From: Acanthacorydalis orientalis
Taxonomy: Eukaryota; Arthropoda; Insecta; Megaloptera; Corydalidae
Assembly (NCBI GenBank): GCA_034766995.1
Contig: CM068325.1
Location: 3,367,668-3,431,667 of the forward strand
Reading direction: 5' to 3'
Length of the DNA stretch: 64,000 nt
In this document: positions 27,106 to 42,384 of the stretch, one piece after another
Layout of the letters: each line of letters starts with the position of its first letter
How positions within the stretch are numbered: the first letter of the stretch is position 1
Translations under genes and position numbers: made by a program
Notes under the pieces: model-generated
Databases searched by the model: none
The model's input: the letters and a program-made list of their open reading frames with translations, nothing else
What the model was told of the DNA's origin: nothing

Positions 27106-29107
27106 TTTATATATATATATTATATTTAGAAATATTCATAAATTATATCAAAATATATTTACACTAAGAAGTAAATTACGTATTGTATTGAAACTATAAT
27201 CGAATAAAATTAAAGAAAATATCTATTAAAGTGTATATCTTACAACAGTAATATGCAGCAACCATATCGTCTCAAAAACTAGACACGACTGAATAAATAA
27301 ATGTGTAATTTCACAGACACGAAAGTTCATGGCTGTAGGTTTATATAATTTTCCAAATCTTATATAAATGTAACGCGCTGTGAAGCATTGACCTGCACAT
27401 GATATAGACAAAGTGTTGTGAAGCATTATACAAACAATAAAAACAGACATAGTATTATATAAATAACAAATACAGAACAGACAAATATACAAATACAATC
27501 AGGATAAAGAAAATGATACGTAAGGAACCTCCAAATATATAATAAGTGTATTCAGTAAGAGCAGATTCAAATATTTTTACTGATTTCAAATTTTAGATAA
27601 CCTACATTTGAACTGAAAACATATGTCAAATATAATCTTATTATGGATGATTTAAATTAAACTGGCAGTAATTATACTTCAACTTCCAATTGAAGAGAGT
27701 CTAAATATACAATAAAAGTAAACAATAAGAGCAGATTGTAATTTTAATATCTGTTACAAAATCTAACCTGTGATACGTTTGCACTGAAACGTACGTCTCA
27801 ATTGTACTCGTATAGTGTATGATTTAAATTAGATGCAGTAGTTTTACATGAAATACCTAGTAAGAGAACTCTAAATATACTATTAAAACATACAATGAGA
27901 GTAGATTATAGTTTTAGTATCTATTACAAAATTTTTAACTGTGATTATACGTTGCACTGAAACGTAGGTCTCAATTAAACCCGTATAATGTACGATTTAA
28001 ATTCAACTGGCAGTAATTTTACTTCAAAATCTAACTAAGGGAACTCCAAATATACTATAATAACGTAGAATAAGAGCAGACTCTAATTTTTATTCTCGTT
28101 TCAATTTCTAGGTGTTCTACATTTGTAATAAAACATTCCTGATATGAATATTCACATAATATATGTTTCAAAGTATACTAGCAGTAATTTTTCTTCAAAT
28201 TCAAACTAAGGGAACTCTAAATATACTATAATAACGTAGAATAAGAGCAGACTCTAATTTTTATTCTCGTTTCAATTTCTAGGTGTTCTACATTTGTAAT
28301 AAAAACATTCCTGATATGAATATTCACATAATATATGTTTCAAAGTATACTAGCAGTAATTTTGCTTCAAATTCAAACTAAGGGAAGTCTAAATATACAA
28401 AGGAGAAGACTCCTAGTCTTTAATTAATTTATATAATAAGAGAATATATTTTAATTCTTTAATTAAAAATTAAATTTGAATTTTCCTGTAGACTTTGTGG
28501 TCGGTAAATGAGAACTCTAACTACGTTATCGAGAAATGAGGTGGTCTGGCAAGTTCAAATTTTGCCGTTTACAACCAGGTCCCGATTTAGGAAACTTTTT
28601 TAATTAAAAAAAAAAGGATAATATCAGGATAAAGTAAATCATACGTCAGGAACCTACAAATATATAATAAGTGTATTCAATAAGAGCAGATTCTAATATT
28701 TTTACTGATTTCAAATTTTAGATAAGCTACATTTGAACTGAAAACATACGTCAAATATAATCTTATTATGGATGATTTAAATTAAACTGGCAGTAATTAT
28801 ACTTCAACTTCCAATTGAAGAGAGTCTAAATATACAATAAAAGTAAACAATAAGAGTAGATTGTAATTTTAATATCTGTTACAAAATCTAACCTGTGATA
28901 CGTTTGCACTGAAACGTACGTCTCAATTGTACTCGTATAGTGTATGATTTAAATTCAACTAGCAGTAATTTTACTTCAAAATCAGACTAAGGGAACTCAA
29001 AATCTACTATAATAACGTACAATAAGAGCAGATTCTAAATTTAAAGTAAGATACAAATATATAAATAGACAAATTTGTTTTCAAAGATTGAATGGCATGA
29101 TTGATAT

Positions 29108-29143
<36 letters not shown>

Positions 29144-31315
29144 TTTATATATATATATTATATTTAGAAATATTCATAAATTATATCAAAATATATTTAC
29201 ACTAAGAAGTAAATTACGTATTGTATTGAAACTATAATCGAATAAAATTAAAGAAAATATCTATTAAAGTGTATATCTTACAACAGTAATATGCAGCAAC
29301 CATATCGTCTCAAAAACTAGACACGACTGAATAAATAAATGTGTAATTTCACAGACACGAAAGTTCATGGCTGTAGGTTTATATAATTTTCCAAATCTTA
29401 TATAAATGTAACGCGCTGTGAAGCATTGACCTGCACATGATATAGACAAAGTGTTGTGAAGCATTATACAAACAATAAAAACAGACATAGTATTATATAA
29501 ACAACAAATACAGAACAGACAAATATACAAATACAATCAGGATAAAGAAAATGATACGTAAGGAACCTCCAAATATACAATAAGTGTATTCAGTAAGAGC
29601 AGATTCAAATATTTTTACTGATTTCAAATTTTAGATAACCTACATTTGAACTGAAAACATATGTCAAATATAATCTTATTATGGATGATTTAAATTAAAC
29701 TGGCAGTAATTATACTTCAACTTCCAATTGAAGAGAGTCTAAATATACAATAAAAGTAAACAATAAGAGCAGATTGTAATTTTAATATCTGTTACAAAAT
29801 CTAACCTGTGATACGTTTACACTGAAACGTACGTCTCAATTGTACTCGTATAGTGTATGATTTAAATTAGATGCAGTAGTTTTACATGAAATACCTAGTA
29901 AGAGAACTCTAAATATACTATTAAAACATACAATGAGAGTAGATTATAGTTTTAGTATCTATTACAAAATTTTTAACTGTGATAATACGTTGCACTGAAA
30001 CGTAGGTCTCAATTAAACCCGTATAATGTACGATTTAAATTCAACTGGCAGTAATTTTACTTCAAAATCTAACTAAGGGAACTCTAAATATACTATAATA
30101 ACGTAGAATAAGAGCAGACTCTAATTTTTATTCTCGTTTCAATTTCTAGGTGTTCTACATTTGTAATAAAACATTCCTGATATGAATATTCACATAATAT
30201 ATGTTTCAAAGTATACTAGCAGTAATTTTTCTTCAAATTCAAACTAAGGGAACTCTAAATATACTATAATAACGTAGAATAAGAGCAGACTCTAATTTTT
30301 ATTCTCGTTTCAATTTCTAGGTGTTCTACATTTGTAATAAAACATTCCTGATATGAATATTCACATAATATATGTTTCAAAGTATACTAGCAGTAATTTT
30401 TCTTCAAATTCAAACTAAGGGAACTCTAAATATACTATAATAACGTAGAATAAGAGCAGACTCTAATTTTTATTCTCGTTTCAATTTCTAGGTGTTCTAC
30501 ATTTGTAATAAAAACATTCCTGATATGAATATTCACATAATATATGTTTCAAAGTATACTAGCAGTAATTTTGCTTCAAATTCAAACTAAGGGAAGTCTA
30601 AATATACAAAGGAGAAGACTCCTAGTCTTTAATTAATTTATATAATAAGAGAATATATTTTAATTCTTTAATTAAAAATTAAATTTGAATTTTCCTGTAG
30701 ACTTTGTGGTCGGTAAATGAGAACTCTAACTACGTTATCGAGAAATGAGGTGGTCTGGCAAGTTTCAAGTTTTGCCGTTTACAACCAGGTCCCGATTTAG
30801 GAAAATTTTTAATTAAAAAAAAAGGATAATATCAGGATAAAGTAAATCATACGTCAGGAACCTACAAATATATAATAAGTGTATTCAATAAGAGCAGATT
30901 CTAATATTTTTACTGATTTCAAATTTTAGATAAGCTACATTTGAACTGAAAACATACGTCAAATATAATCTTATTATGGATGATTTAAATTAAACTGGCA
31001 GTAATTATACTTCAACTTCCAATTGAAGAGAGTCTAAATATACAATAAAAGTAAACAATAAGAGCAGATTGTAATTTTAATATCTGTTACAAAATCTAAC
31101 CTGTGATACGTTTGCACTGAAACGTACGTCTCAATTGTACTCGTATAGTGTATGATTTAAATTCAACTAGCAGTAATTTTACTTCAAAATCAGACTAAGG
31201 GAACTCAAAATCTACTATAATAACGTACAATAAGAGCAGATTCTAAATTTAAAGTAAGATACAAATATATAAATAGACAAATTTGTTTTCAAAGATTGAA
31301 TGGCATGATTGATAT

Positions 31316-31351
<36 letters not shown>

Positions 31352-33352
31352 TTTATATATATATATTATATTTAGAAATATTCATAAATTATATCAAAAT
31401 ATATTTACACTAAGAAGTAAATTACGTATTGTATTGAAACTATAATCGAATAAAATTAAAGAAAATATCTATTAAAGTGTATATCTTACAACAGTAATAT
31501 GCAGCAACCATATCGTCTCAAAAACTAGACACGACTGAATAAATAAATGTGTAATTTCACAGACACGAAAGTTCATGGCTGTAGGTTTATATAATTTTCC
31601 AAATCTTATATAAATGTAACGCGCTGTGAAGCATTGACCTGCACATGATATAGACAAAGTGTTGTGAAGCATTATACAAACAATAAAAACAGACATAGTA
31701 TTATATAAACAACAAATACAGAACAGACAAATATACAAATACAATCAGGATAAAGAAAATGATACGTAAGGAACCTCCAAATATATAATAAGTGTATTCA
31801 GTAAGAGCAGATTCAAATATTTTTACTGATTTCAAATTTTAGATAACCTACATTTGAACTGAAAACATATGTCAAATATAATCTTATTATGGATGATTTA
31901 AATTAAACTGGCAGTAATTATACTTCAACTTCCAATTGAAGAGAGTCTAAATATACAATAAAAGTAAACAATAAGAGCAGATTGTAATTTTAATATCTGT
32001 TACAAAATCTAACCTGTGATACGTTTGCACTGAAACGTACGTCTCAATTGTACTCGTATAGTGTATGATTTAAATTAGATGCAGTAGTTTTACATGAAAT
32101 ACCTAGTAAGAGAACTCTAAATATACTATTAAAACATACAATGAGAGTAGATTATAGTTTTAGTATCTATTACAAAATTTTTAACTGTGATTATACGTTG
32201 CACTGAAACGTAGGTCTCAATTAAACCCGTATAATGTACGATTTAAATTCAACTGGCAGTAATTTTACTTCAAAATCTAACTAAGGGAACTCCAAATATA
32301 CTATAATAACGTAGAATAAGAGCAGACTCTAATTTTTATTCTCGTTTCAATTTCTAGGTGTTCTACATTTGTAATAAAACATTCCTGATATGAATATTCA
32401 CATAATATATGTTTCAAAGTATACTAGCAGTAATTTTTCTTCAAATTCAAACTAAGGGAACTCTAAATATACTATAATAACGTAGAATAAGAGCAGACTC
32501 TAATTTTTATTCTCGTTTCAATTTCTAGGTGTTCTACATTTGTAATAAAAACATTCCTGATATGAATATTCACATAATATATGTTTCAAAGTATACTAGC
32601 AGTAATTTTGCTTCAAATTCAAACTAAGGGAAGTCTAAATATACAAAGGAGAAGACTCCTAGTCTTTAATTAATTTATATAATAAGAGAATATATTTTAA
32701 TTCTTTAATTAAAAATTAAATTTGAATTTTCCTGTAGACTTTGTGGTCGGTAAATGAGAACTCTAACTACGTTATCGAGAAATGAGGTGGTCTGGCAAGT
32801 TTCAAGTTTTGCCGTTTACAACCAGGTCCCGATTTAGGAAAATTTTTAATTAAAAAAAAAGGATAATATCAGGATAAAGTAAATCATACGTCAGGAACCT
32901 ACAAATATATAATAAGTGTATTCAATAAGAGCAGATTCTAATATTTTTACTGATTTCAAATTTTAGATAAGCTACATTTGAACTGAAAACATACGTCAAA
33001 TATAATCTTATTATGGATGATTTAAATTAAACTGGCAGTAATTATACTTCAACTTCCAATTGAAGAGAGTCTAAATATACAATAAAAGTAAACAATAAGA
33101 GCAGATTGTAATTTTAATATCTGTTACAAAATCTAACCTGTGATACGTTTGCACTGAAACGTACGTCTCAATTGTACTCGTATAGTGTATGATTTAAATT
33201 CAACTAGCAGTAATTTTACTTCAAAATCAGACTAAGGGAACTCAAAATCTACTATAATAACGTACAATAAGAGCAGATTCTAAATTTAAAGTAAGATACA
33301 AATATATAAATAGACAAATTTGTTTTCAAAGATTGAATGGCATGATTGATAT

Positions 33353-33388
<36 letters not shown>

Positions 33389-35389
33389 TTTATATATATA
33401 TATTATATTTAGAAATATTCATAAATTATATCAAAATATATTTACACTAAGAAGTAAATTACGTATTGTATTGAAACTATAATCGAATAAAATTAAAGAA
33501 AATATCTATTAAAGTGTATATCTTACAACAGTAATATGCAGCAACCATATCGTCTCAAAAACTAGACACGACTGAATAAATAAATGTGTAATTTCACAGA
33601 CACGAAAGTTCATGGCTGTAGGTTTATATAATTTTCCAAATCTTATATAAATGTAACGCGCTGTGAAGCATTGACCTGCACATGATATAGACAAAGTGTT
33701 GTGAAGCATTATACAAACAATAAAAACAGACATAGTATTATATAAATAACAAATACAGAACAGACAAATATACAAATACAATCAGGATAAAGAAAATGAT
33801 ACGTAAGGAACCTCCAAATATATAATAAGTGTATTCAGTAAGAGCAGATTCAAATATTTTTACTGATTTCAAATTTTAGATAACCTACATTTGAACTGAA
33901 AACATATGTCAAATATAATCTTATTATGGATGATTTAAATTAAACTGGCAGTAATTATACTTCAACTTCCAATTGAAGAGAGTCTAAATATACAATAAAA
34001 GTAAACAATAAGAGCAGATTGTAATTTTAATATCTGTTACAAAATCTAACCTGTGATACGTTTGCACTGAAACGTACGTCTCAATTGTACTCGTATAGTG
34101 TATGATTTAAATTAGATGCAGTAGTTTTACATGAAATACCTAGTAAGAGAACTCTAAATATACTATTAAAACATACAATGAGAGTAGATTATAGTTTTAG
34201 TATCTATTACAAAATTTTTAACTGTGATTATACGTTGCACTGAAACGTAGGTCTCAATTAAACCCGTATAATGTACGATTTAAATTCAACTGGCAGTAAT
34301 TTTACTTCAAAATCTAACTAAGGGAACTCCAAATATACTATAATAACGTAGAATAAGAGCAGACTCTAATTTTTATTCTCGTTTCAATTTCTAGGTGTTC
34401 TACATTTGTAATAAAACATTCCTGATATGAATATTCACATAATATATGTTTCAAAGTATACTAGCAGTAATTTTTCTTCAAATTCAAACTAAGGGAACTC
34501 TAAATATACTATAATAACGTAGAATAAGAGCAGACTCTAATTTTTATTCTCGTTTCAATTTCTAGGTGTTCTACATTTGTAATAAAAACATTCCTGATAT
34601 GAATATTCACATAATATATGTTTCAAAGTATACTAGCAGTAATTTTGCTTCAAATTCAAACTAAGGGAAGTCTAAATATACAAAGGAGAAGACTCCTAGT
34701 CTTTAATTAATTTATATAATAAGAGAATATATTTTAATTCTTTAATTAAAAATTAAATTTGAATTTTCCTGTAGACTTTGTGGTCGGTAAATGAGAACTC
34801 TAACTACGTTATCGAGAAATGAGGTGGTCTGGCAAGTTTCAAGTTTTGCCGTTTACAACCAGGTCCCGATTTAGGAAAATTTTTAATTAAAAAAAAAGGA
34901 TAATATCAGGATAAAGTAAATCATACGTCAGGAACCTACAAATATATAATAAGTGTATTCAATAAGAGCAGATTCTAATATTTTTACTGATTTCAAATTT
35001 TAGATAAGCTACATTTGAACTGAAAACATACGTCAAATATAATCTTATTATGGATGATTTAAATTAAACTGGCAGTAATTATACTTCAACTTCCAATTGA
35101 AGAGAGTCTAAATATACAATAAAAGTAAACAATAAGAGCAGATTGTAATTTTAATATCTGTTACAAAATCTAACCTGTGATACGTTTGCACTGAAACGTA
35201 CGTCTCAATTGTACTCGTATAGTGTATGATTTAAATTCAACTAGCAGTAATTTTACTTCAAAATCAGACTAAGGGAACTCAAAATCTACTATAATAACGT
35301 ACAATAAGAGCAGATTCTAAATTTAAAGTAAGATACAAATATATAAATAGACAAATTTGTTTTCAAAGATTGAATGGCATGATTGATAT

Positions 35390-35425
<36 letters not shown>

Positions 35426-37431
35426 TTTATATATATATATTATATTTAGAAATATTCATAAATTATATCAAAATATATTTACACTAAGAAGTAAATTACG
35501 TATTGTATTGAAACTATAATCGAATAAAATTAAAGAAAATATCTATTAAAGTGTATATCTTACAACAGTAATATGCAGCAACCATATCGTCTCAAAAACT
35601 AGACACGACTGAATAAATAAATGTGTAATTTCACAGACACGAAAGTTCATGGCTGTAGGTTTATATAATTTTCCAAATCTTATATAAATGTAACGCGCTG
35701 TGAAGCATTGACCTGCACATGATATAGACAAAGTGTTGTGAAGCATTATACAAACAATAAAAACAGACATAGTATTATATAAATAACAAATACAGAACAG
35801 ACAAATATACAAATACAATCAGGATAAAGAAAATGATACGTAAGGAACCTCCAAATATATAATAAGTGTATTCAGTAAGAGCAGATTCAAATATTTTTAC
35901 TGATTTCAAATTTTAGATAACCTACATTTGAACTGAAAACATATGTCAAATATAATCTTATTATGGATGATTTAAATTAAACTGGCAGTAATTATACTTC
36001 AACTTCCAATTGAAGAGAGTCTAAATATACAATAAAAGTAAACAATAAGAGCAGATTGTAATTTTAATATCTGTTACAAAATCTAACCTGTGATACGTTT
36101 GCACTGAAACGTACGTCTCAATTGTACTCGTATAGTGTATGATTTAAATTAGATGCAGTAGTTTTACATGAAATACCTAGTAAGAGAACTCTAAATATAC
36201 TATTAAAACATACAATGAGAGTAGATTATAGTTTTAGTATCTATTACAAAATTTTTAACTGTGATTATACGTTGCACTGAAACGTAGGTCTCAATTAAAC
36301 CCGTATAATGTACGATTTAAATTCAACTGGCAGTAATTTTACTTCAAAATCTAACTAAGGGAACTCCAAATATACTATAATAACGTAGAATAAGAGCAGA
36401 CTCTAATTTTTATTCTCGTTTCAATTTCTAGGTGTTCTACATTTGTAATAAAACATTCCTGATATGAATATTCACATAATATATGTTTCAAAGTATACTA
36501 GCAGTAATTTTTCTTCAAATTCAAACTAAGGGAACTCTAAATATACTATAATAACGTAGAATAAGAGCAGACTCTAATTTTTATTCTCGTTTCAATTTCT
36601 AGGTGTTCTACATTTGTAATAAAAACATTCCTGATATGAATATTCACATAATATATGTTTCAAAGTATACTAGCAGTAATTTTGCTTCAAATTCAAACTA
36701 AGGGAAGTCTAAATATACAAAGGAGAAGACTCCTAGTCTTTAATTAATTTATATAATAAGAGAATATATTTTAATTCTTTAATTAAAAATTAAATTTGAA
36801 TTTTCCTGTAGACTTTGTGGTCGGTAAATGAGAACTCTAACTACGTTATCGAGAAATGAGGTGGTCTGGCAAGTTCAAATTTTGCCGTTTACAACCAGGT
36901 CCCGATTTAGGAAACTTTTTTAATTAAAAAAAAAAGGATAATATCAGGATAAAGTAAATCATACGTCAGGAACCTACAAATATATAATAAGTGTATTCAA
37001 TAAGAGCAGATTCTAATATTTTTACTGATTTCAAATTTTAGATAAGCTACATTTGAACTGAAAACATACGTCAAATATAATCTTATTATGGATGATTTAA
37101 ATTAAACTGGCAGTAATTATACTTCAACTTCCAATTGAAGAGAGTCTAAATATACAATAAAAGTAAACAATAAGAGCAGATTGTAATTTTAATATCTGTT
37201 ACAAAATCTAACCTGTGATACGTTTGCACTGAAACGTACGTCTCAATTGTACTCGTATAGTGTATGATTTAAATTCAACTAGCAGTAATTTTACTTCAAA
37301 ATCAGACTAAGGGAACTCAAAATCTACTATAATAACGTACAATAAGAGCAGATTCTAAATTTAAAGTAAGATACAAATATATAAATAGACAAATTTGTTT
37401 TCAAAGATTGAATGGCATGATTGATATAAAT

Positions 37432-37463
<32 letters not shown>

Positions 37464-39465
37464 TTTATATATATATATTATATTTAGAAATATTCATAAA
37501 TTATATCAAAATATATTTACACTAAGAAGTAAATTTCGTATTGTATTGAAACTATAATCGAATAAAATTAAAGAAAATATCTATTAAAGTGTATATCTTA
37601 CAACAGTAATATGCAGCAACCATATCGTCTCAAAAACTAGACACGACTGAATAAATAAATGTGTAATTTCACAGACACGAAAGTTCATGGCTGTAGGTTT
37701 ATATAATTTTCCAAATCTTATATAAATGTAACGCGCTGTGAAGCATTGACCTGCACATGATATAGACAAAGTGTTGTGAAGCATTATACAAACAATAAAA
37801 ACAGACATAGTATTATATAAACAACAAATACAGAACAGACAAATATACAAATACAATCAGGATAAAGAAAATGATACGTAAGGAACCTCCAAATATATAA
37901 TAAGTGTATTCAGTAAGAGCAGATTCAAATATTTTTACTGATTTCAAATTTTAGATAACCTACATTTGAACTGAAAACATATGTCAAATATAATCTTATT
38001 ATGGATGATTTAAATTAAACTGGCAGTAATTATACTTCAACTTCCAATTGAAGAGAGTCTAAATATACAATAAAAGTAAACAATAAGAGCAGATTGTAAT
38101 TTTAATATCTGTTACAAAATCTAACCTGTGATACGTTTGCACTGAAACGTACGTCTCAATTGTACTCGTATAGTGTATGATTTAAATTAGATGCAGTAGT
38201 TTTACATGAAATACCTAGTAAGAGAACTCTAAATATACTATTAAAACATACAATGAGAGTAGATTATAGTTTTAGTATCTATTACAAAATTTTTAACTGT
38301 GATTATACGTTGCACTGAAACGTAGGTCTCAATTAAACCCGTATAATGTACGATTTAAATTCAACTGGCAGTAATTTTACTTCAAAATCTAACTAAGGGA
38401 ACTCCAAATATACTATAATAACGTAGAATAAGAGCAGACTCTAATTTTTATTCTCGTTTCAATTTCTAGGTGTTCTACATTTGTAATAAAACATTCCTGA
38501 TATGAATATTCACATAATATATGTTTCAAAGTATACTAGCAGTAATTTTTCTTCAAATTCAAACTAAGGGAACTCTAAATATACTATAATAACGTAGAAT
38601 AAGAGCAGACTCTAATTTTTATTCTCGTTTCAATTTCTAGGTGTTCTACATTTGTAATAAAAACATTCCTGATATGAATATTCACATAATATATGTTTCA
38701 AAGTATACTAGCAGTAATTTTGCTTCAAATTCAAACTAAGGGAAGTCTAAATATACAAAGGAGAAGACTCCTAGTCTTTAATTAATTTATATAATAAGAG
38801 AATATATTTTAATTCTTTAATTAAAAATTAAATTTGAATTTTCCTGTAGACTTTGTGGTCGGTAAATGAGAACTCTAACTACGTTATCGAGAAATGAGGT
38901 GGTCTGGCAAGTTCAAATTTTGCCGTTTACAACCAGGTCCCGATTTAGGAAACTTTTTTAATTAAAAAAAAAAGGATAATATCAGGATAAAGTAAATCAT
39001 ACGTCAGGAACCTACAAATATATAATAAGTGTATTCAATAAGAGCAGATTCTAATATTTTTACTGATTTCAAATTTTAGATAAGCTACATTTGAACTGAA
39101 AACATACGTCAAATATAATCTTATTATGGATGATTTAAATTAAACTGGCAGTAATTATACTTCAACTTCCAATTGAAGAGAGTCTAAATATACAATAAAA
39201 GTAAACAATAAGAGTAGATTGTAATTTTAATATCTGTTACAAAATCTAACCTGTGATACGTTTGCACTGAAACGTACGTCTCAATTGTACTCGTATAGTG
39301 TATGATTTAAATTCAACTAGCAGTAATTTTACTTCAAAATCAGACTAAGGGAACTCAAAATCTACTATAATAACGTACAATAAGAGCAGATTCTAAATTT
39401 AAAGTAAGATACAAATATATAAATAGACAAATTTGTTTTCAAAGATTGAATGGCATGATTGATAT

Positions 39466-39501
<36 letters not shown>

Positions 39502-41099
39502 TTTATATATATATATTATATTTAGAAATATTCATAAATTATATCAAAATATATTTACACTAAGAAGTAAATTACGTATTGTATTGAAACTATAATCGAA
39601 TAAAATTAAAGAAAATATCTATTAAAGTGTATATCTTACAACAGTAATATGCAGCAACCATATCGTCTCAAAAACTAGACACGACTGAATAAATAAATGT
39701 GTAATTTCACAGACACGAAAGTTCATGGCTGTAGGTTTATATAATTTTCCAAATCTTATATAAATGTAACGCGCTGTGAAGCATTGACCTGCACATGATA
39801 TAGACAAAGTGTTGTGAAGCATTATACAAACAATAAAAACAGACATAGTATTATATAAACAACAAATACAGAACAGACAAATATACAAATACAATCAGGA
39901 TAAAGAAAATGATACGTAAGGAACCTCCAAATATACAATAAGTGTATTCAGTAAGAGCAGATTCAAATATTTTTACTGATTTCAAATTTTAGATAACCTA
40001 CATTTGAACTGAAAACATATGTCAAATATAATCTTATTATGGATGATTTAAATTAAACTGGCAGTAATTATACTTCAACTTCCAATTGAAGAGAGTCTAA
40101 ATATACAATAAAAGTAAACAATAAGAGCAGATTGTAATTTTAATATCTGTTACAAAATCTAACCTGTGATACGTTTACACTGAAACGTACGTCTCAATTG
40201 TACTCGTATAGTGTATGATTTAAATTAGATGCAGTAGTTTTACATGAAATACCTAGTAAGAGAACTCTAAATATACTATTAAAACATACAATGAGAGTAG
40301 ATTATAGTTTTAGTATCTATTACAAAATTTTTAACTGTGATAATACGTTGCACTGAAACGTAGGTCTCAATTAAACCCGTATAATGTACGATTTAAATTC
40401 AACTGGCAGTAATTTTACTTCAAAATCTAACTAAGGGAACTCTAAATATACTATAATAACGTAGAATAAGAGCAGACTCTAATTTTTATTCTCGTTTCAA
40501 TTTCTAGGTGTTCTACATTTGTAATAAAACATTCCTGATATGAATATTCACATAATATATGTTTCAAAGTATACTAGCAGTAATTTTTCTTCAAATTCAA
40601 ACTAAGGGAACTCTAAATATACTATAATAACGTAGAATAAGAGCAGACTCTAATTTTTATTCTCGTTTCAATTTCTAGGTGTTCTACATTTGTAATAAAA
40701 CATTCCTGATATGAATATTCACATAATATATGTTTCAAAGTATACTAGCAGTAATTTTTCTTCAAATTCAAACTAAGGGAACTCTAAATATACTATAATA
40801 ACGTAGAATAAGAGCAGACTCTAATTTTTATTCTCGTTTCAATTTCTAGGTGTTCTACATTTGTAATAAAAACATTCCTGATATGAATATTCACATAATA
40901 TATGTTTCAAAGTATACTAGCAGTAATTTTGCTTCAAATTCAAACTAAGGGAAGTCTAAATATACAAAGGAGAAGACTCCTAGTCTTTAATTAATTTATA
41001 TAATAAGAGAATATATTTTAATTCTTTAATTAAAAATTAAATTTGAATTTTCCTGTAGACTTTGTGGTCGGTAAATGAGAACTCTAACTACGTTATCGA

Positions 41100-41785
41100 G
41101 AAATGAGGTGGTCTGGCTAGTTTCAAGTTTTGCCGTTTACGACCAGGTCCGGATTTAGGAAACTTTTTTAATTAAAAAAAAAAGGATAATATCAGGATAA
41201 AGTAAATCATACGTCAGGAACCTACAAATATATAATAAGTGTATTCAATAAGAGCAGATTCTAATATTTTTACTGATTTCAAATTTTAGATAAGCTACAT
41301 TTGAACTGAAAACATACGTCAAATATAATCTTATTATGGATGATTTAAATTGAACTGGCAGTAATTATACTTCAACTTCCAATTGAAGAGAGTCTAAATA
41401 TACAATAAAAGTAAACAATAAGAGCAGATTGTAATTTTAATATCCGTTACAAAATCTAACGTGCGATACGTTTGCACTGAAACGTACGTCTCAATTGTAC
41501 TCGTATAGTGTATGATTTAAATTAGACGCAGTAGTTTTACATGAAATAACTAGTAAGAGAACTCTAAATATACTATTAAAACATACAATGAGAGTAGATT
41601 ATAGTTTTAGTATCTATTACAAAATTTTTAACTGTGATAATACGTTGCACTGAAACGTAGGTCTCAATTAAACCCGTATAATGTATGATGAAATTCAACG
41701 AGCAGTAATTTTACTTCAAAATCTAACTAAGTGAACTCCAAATATACTATAATAACGTAGAATAAGAGCAGACTCTAATTTTTAT
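41100..41785. repeat. Diverged right edge of the satellite array
   Basis: The last partial unit keeps monomer order but gathers private changes: GGCTAGTTTC, a GGATTTAGG variant, TCCGTTAC, GTGCGATACG, TTAGACGCAG and AAATAACTAG. It stops in mid-monomer at about 41785, where unrelated sequence starts. Higher divergence at an array edge fits reduced homogenisation there. Confidence 0.8.
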
Positions 41786-41980
41786 ATCTAAATAAGGTTC
41801 ATCTGGTTGTGCTTCTTACTAAAAGTTTACTCAACTGTACCTTTAATAACAATTCTACTTTCTAAATTACTTGTGCAGGTGTGTTTAGTTGCATAAGAAC
41901 TAATTTGTTTAGATTTTATAATTTGAAGTTGGAATTTATTTCAATTCTTAAATATATGAATGTGTGATTGCTGATATGTT

Positions 41981-42044
<64 letters not shown>

Positions 42045-42245
42045 CTTATATCTAAATAAGATTCATTTGGTTGTGCTTCTTACTAAAAGTGTACTCAATT
42101 ACAATTCTACTTTCTAAATTATTTAAGTGTAGGTGTGTTTAATTGCATATCAACAGATATTTTTATATTTTATAATTTGAAGTTGGAATTTATTGAAATT
42201 CTTAAATATATGAATGTGATGGTTGATATGTTTTATTATATATTT
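41786..42245. repeat. Two-copy ~260-bp repeat around an (AT)n microsatellite
   Basis: A segment beginning ATCTAAATAAGGTTCAT at 41786 recurs with changes at about 42049. Both copies include GGTTGTGCTTCTTACTAAAAG and a TTTGAAGTTGGAATTTATT block and end near GATATGTTTTAT. The first copy ends in a (AT)n tract at about 41986-42041. The short frames near 42150-42501 on both strands show no domain. Confidence 0.8.
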
Positions 42246-42384
42246 ATGTATACATAGGAAGACACAGAGAGAGAGTTGTTTGTTCAGTTGCATTGCTATT
42301 CTGAGTAATTGTTCATTGTTGTTTCTGGTATTGGAAAAGTTGAAAATTATTCCTATCGAAAAACGGTCATGGACATGCGTTAGT

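Larger units (their letters stand above)
7279..41785. repeat. Higher-order satellite array: ~2,037-bp units of ~172-bp monomers
   Basis: Monomers begin with GATTTAAATT or GTTTCAAAGT. In the first unit they start at 8220, 8392, 8565, 8736 and 8908 (lengths 172, 173, 171 and 172 bp). About eight monomer equivalents plus two non-monomer inserts make a unit of ~2,037 bp. Counting a diagnostic 273-bp block inside insert A, there are 17 copies, starting at 7797, 9834, 11871, 13908, 15944, 18152, 20191, 21104, 23142, 25189, 27226, 29264, 31472, 33509, 35546, 37584 and 39622. Most spacings are 2036-2047 bp. Exceptions are 2208 bp twice (one extra monomer) and 913 bp once. Units are nearly identical, with only a handful of recurrent substitutions, so the array is young or actively homogenised. 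The architecture resembles centromeric higher-order repeats, but a centromeric role is inference only. Confidence 0.96.
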
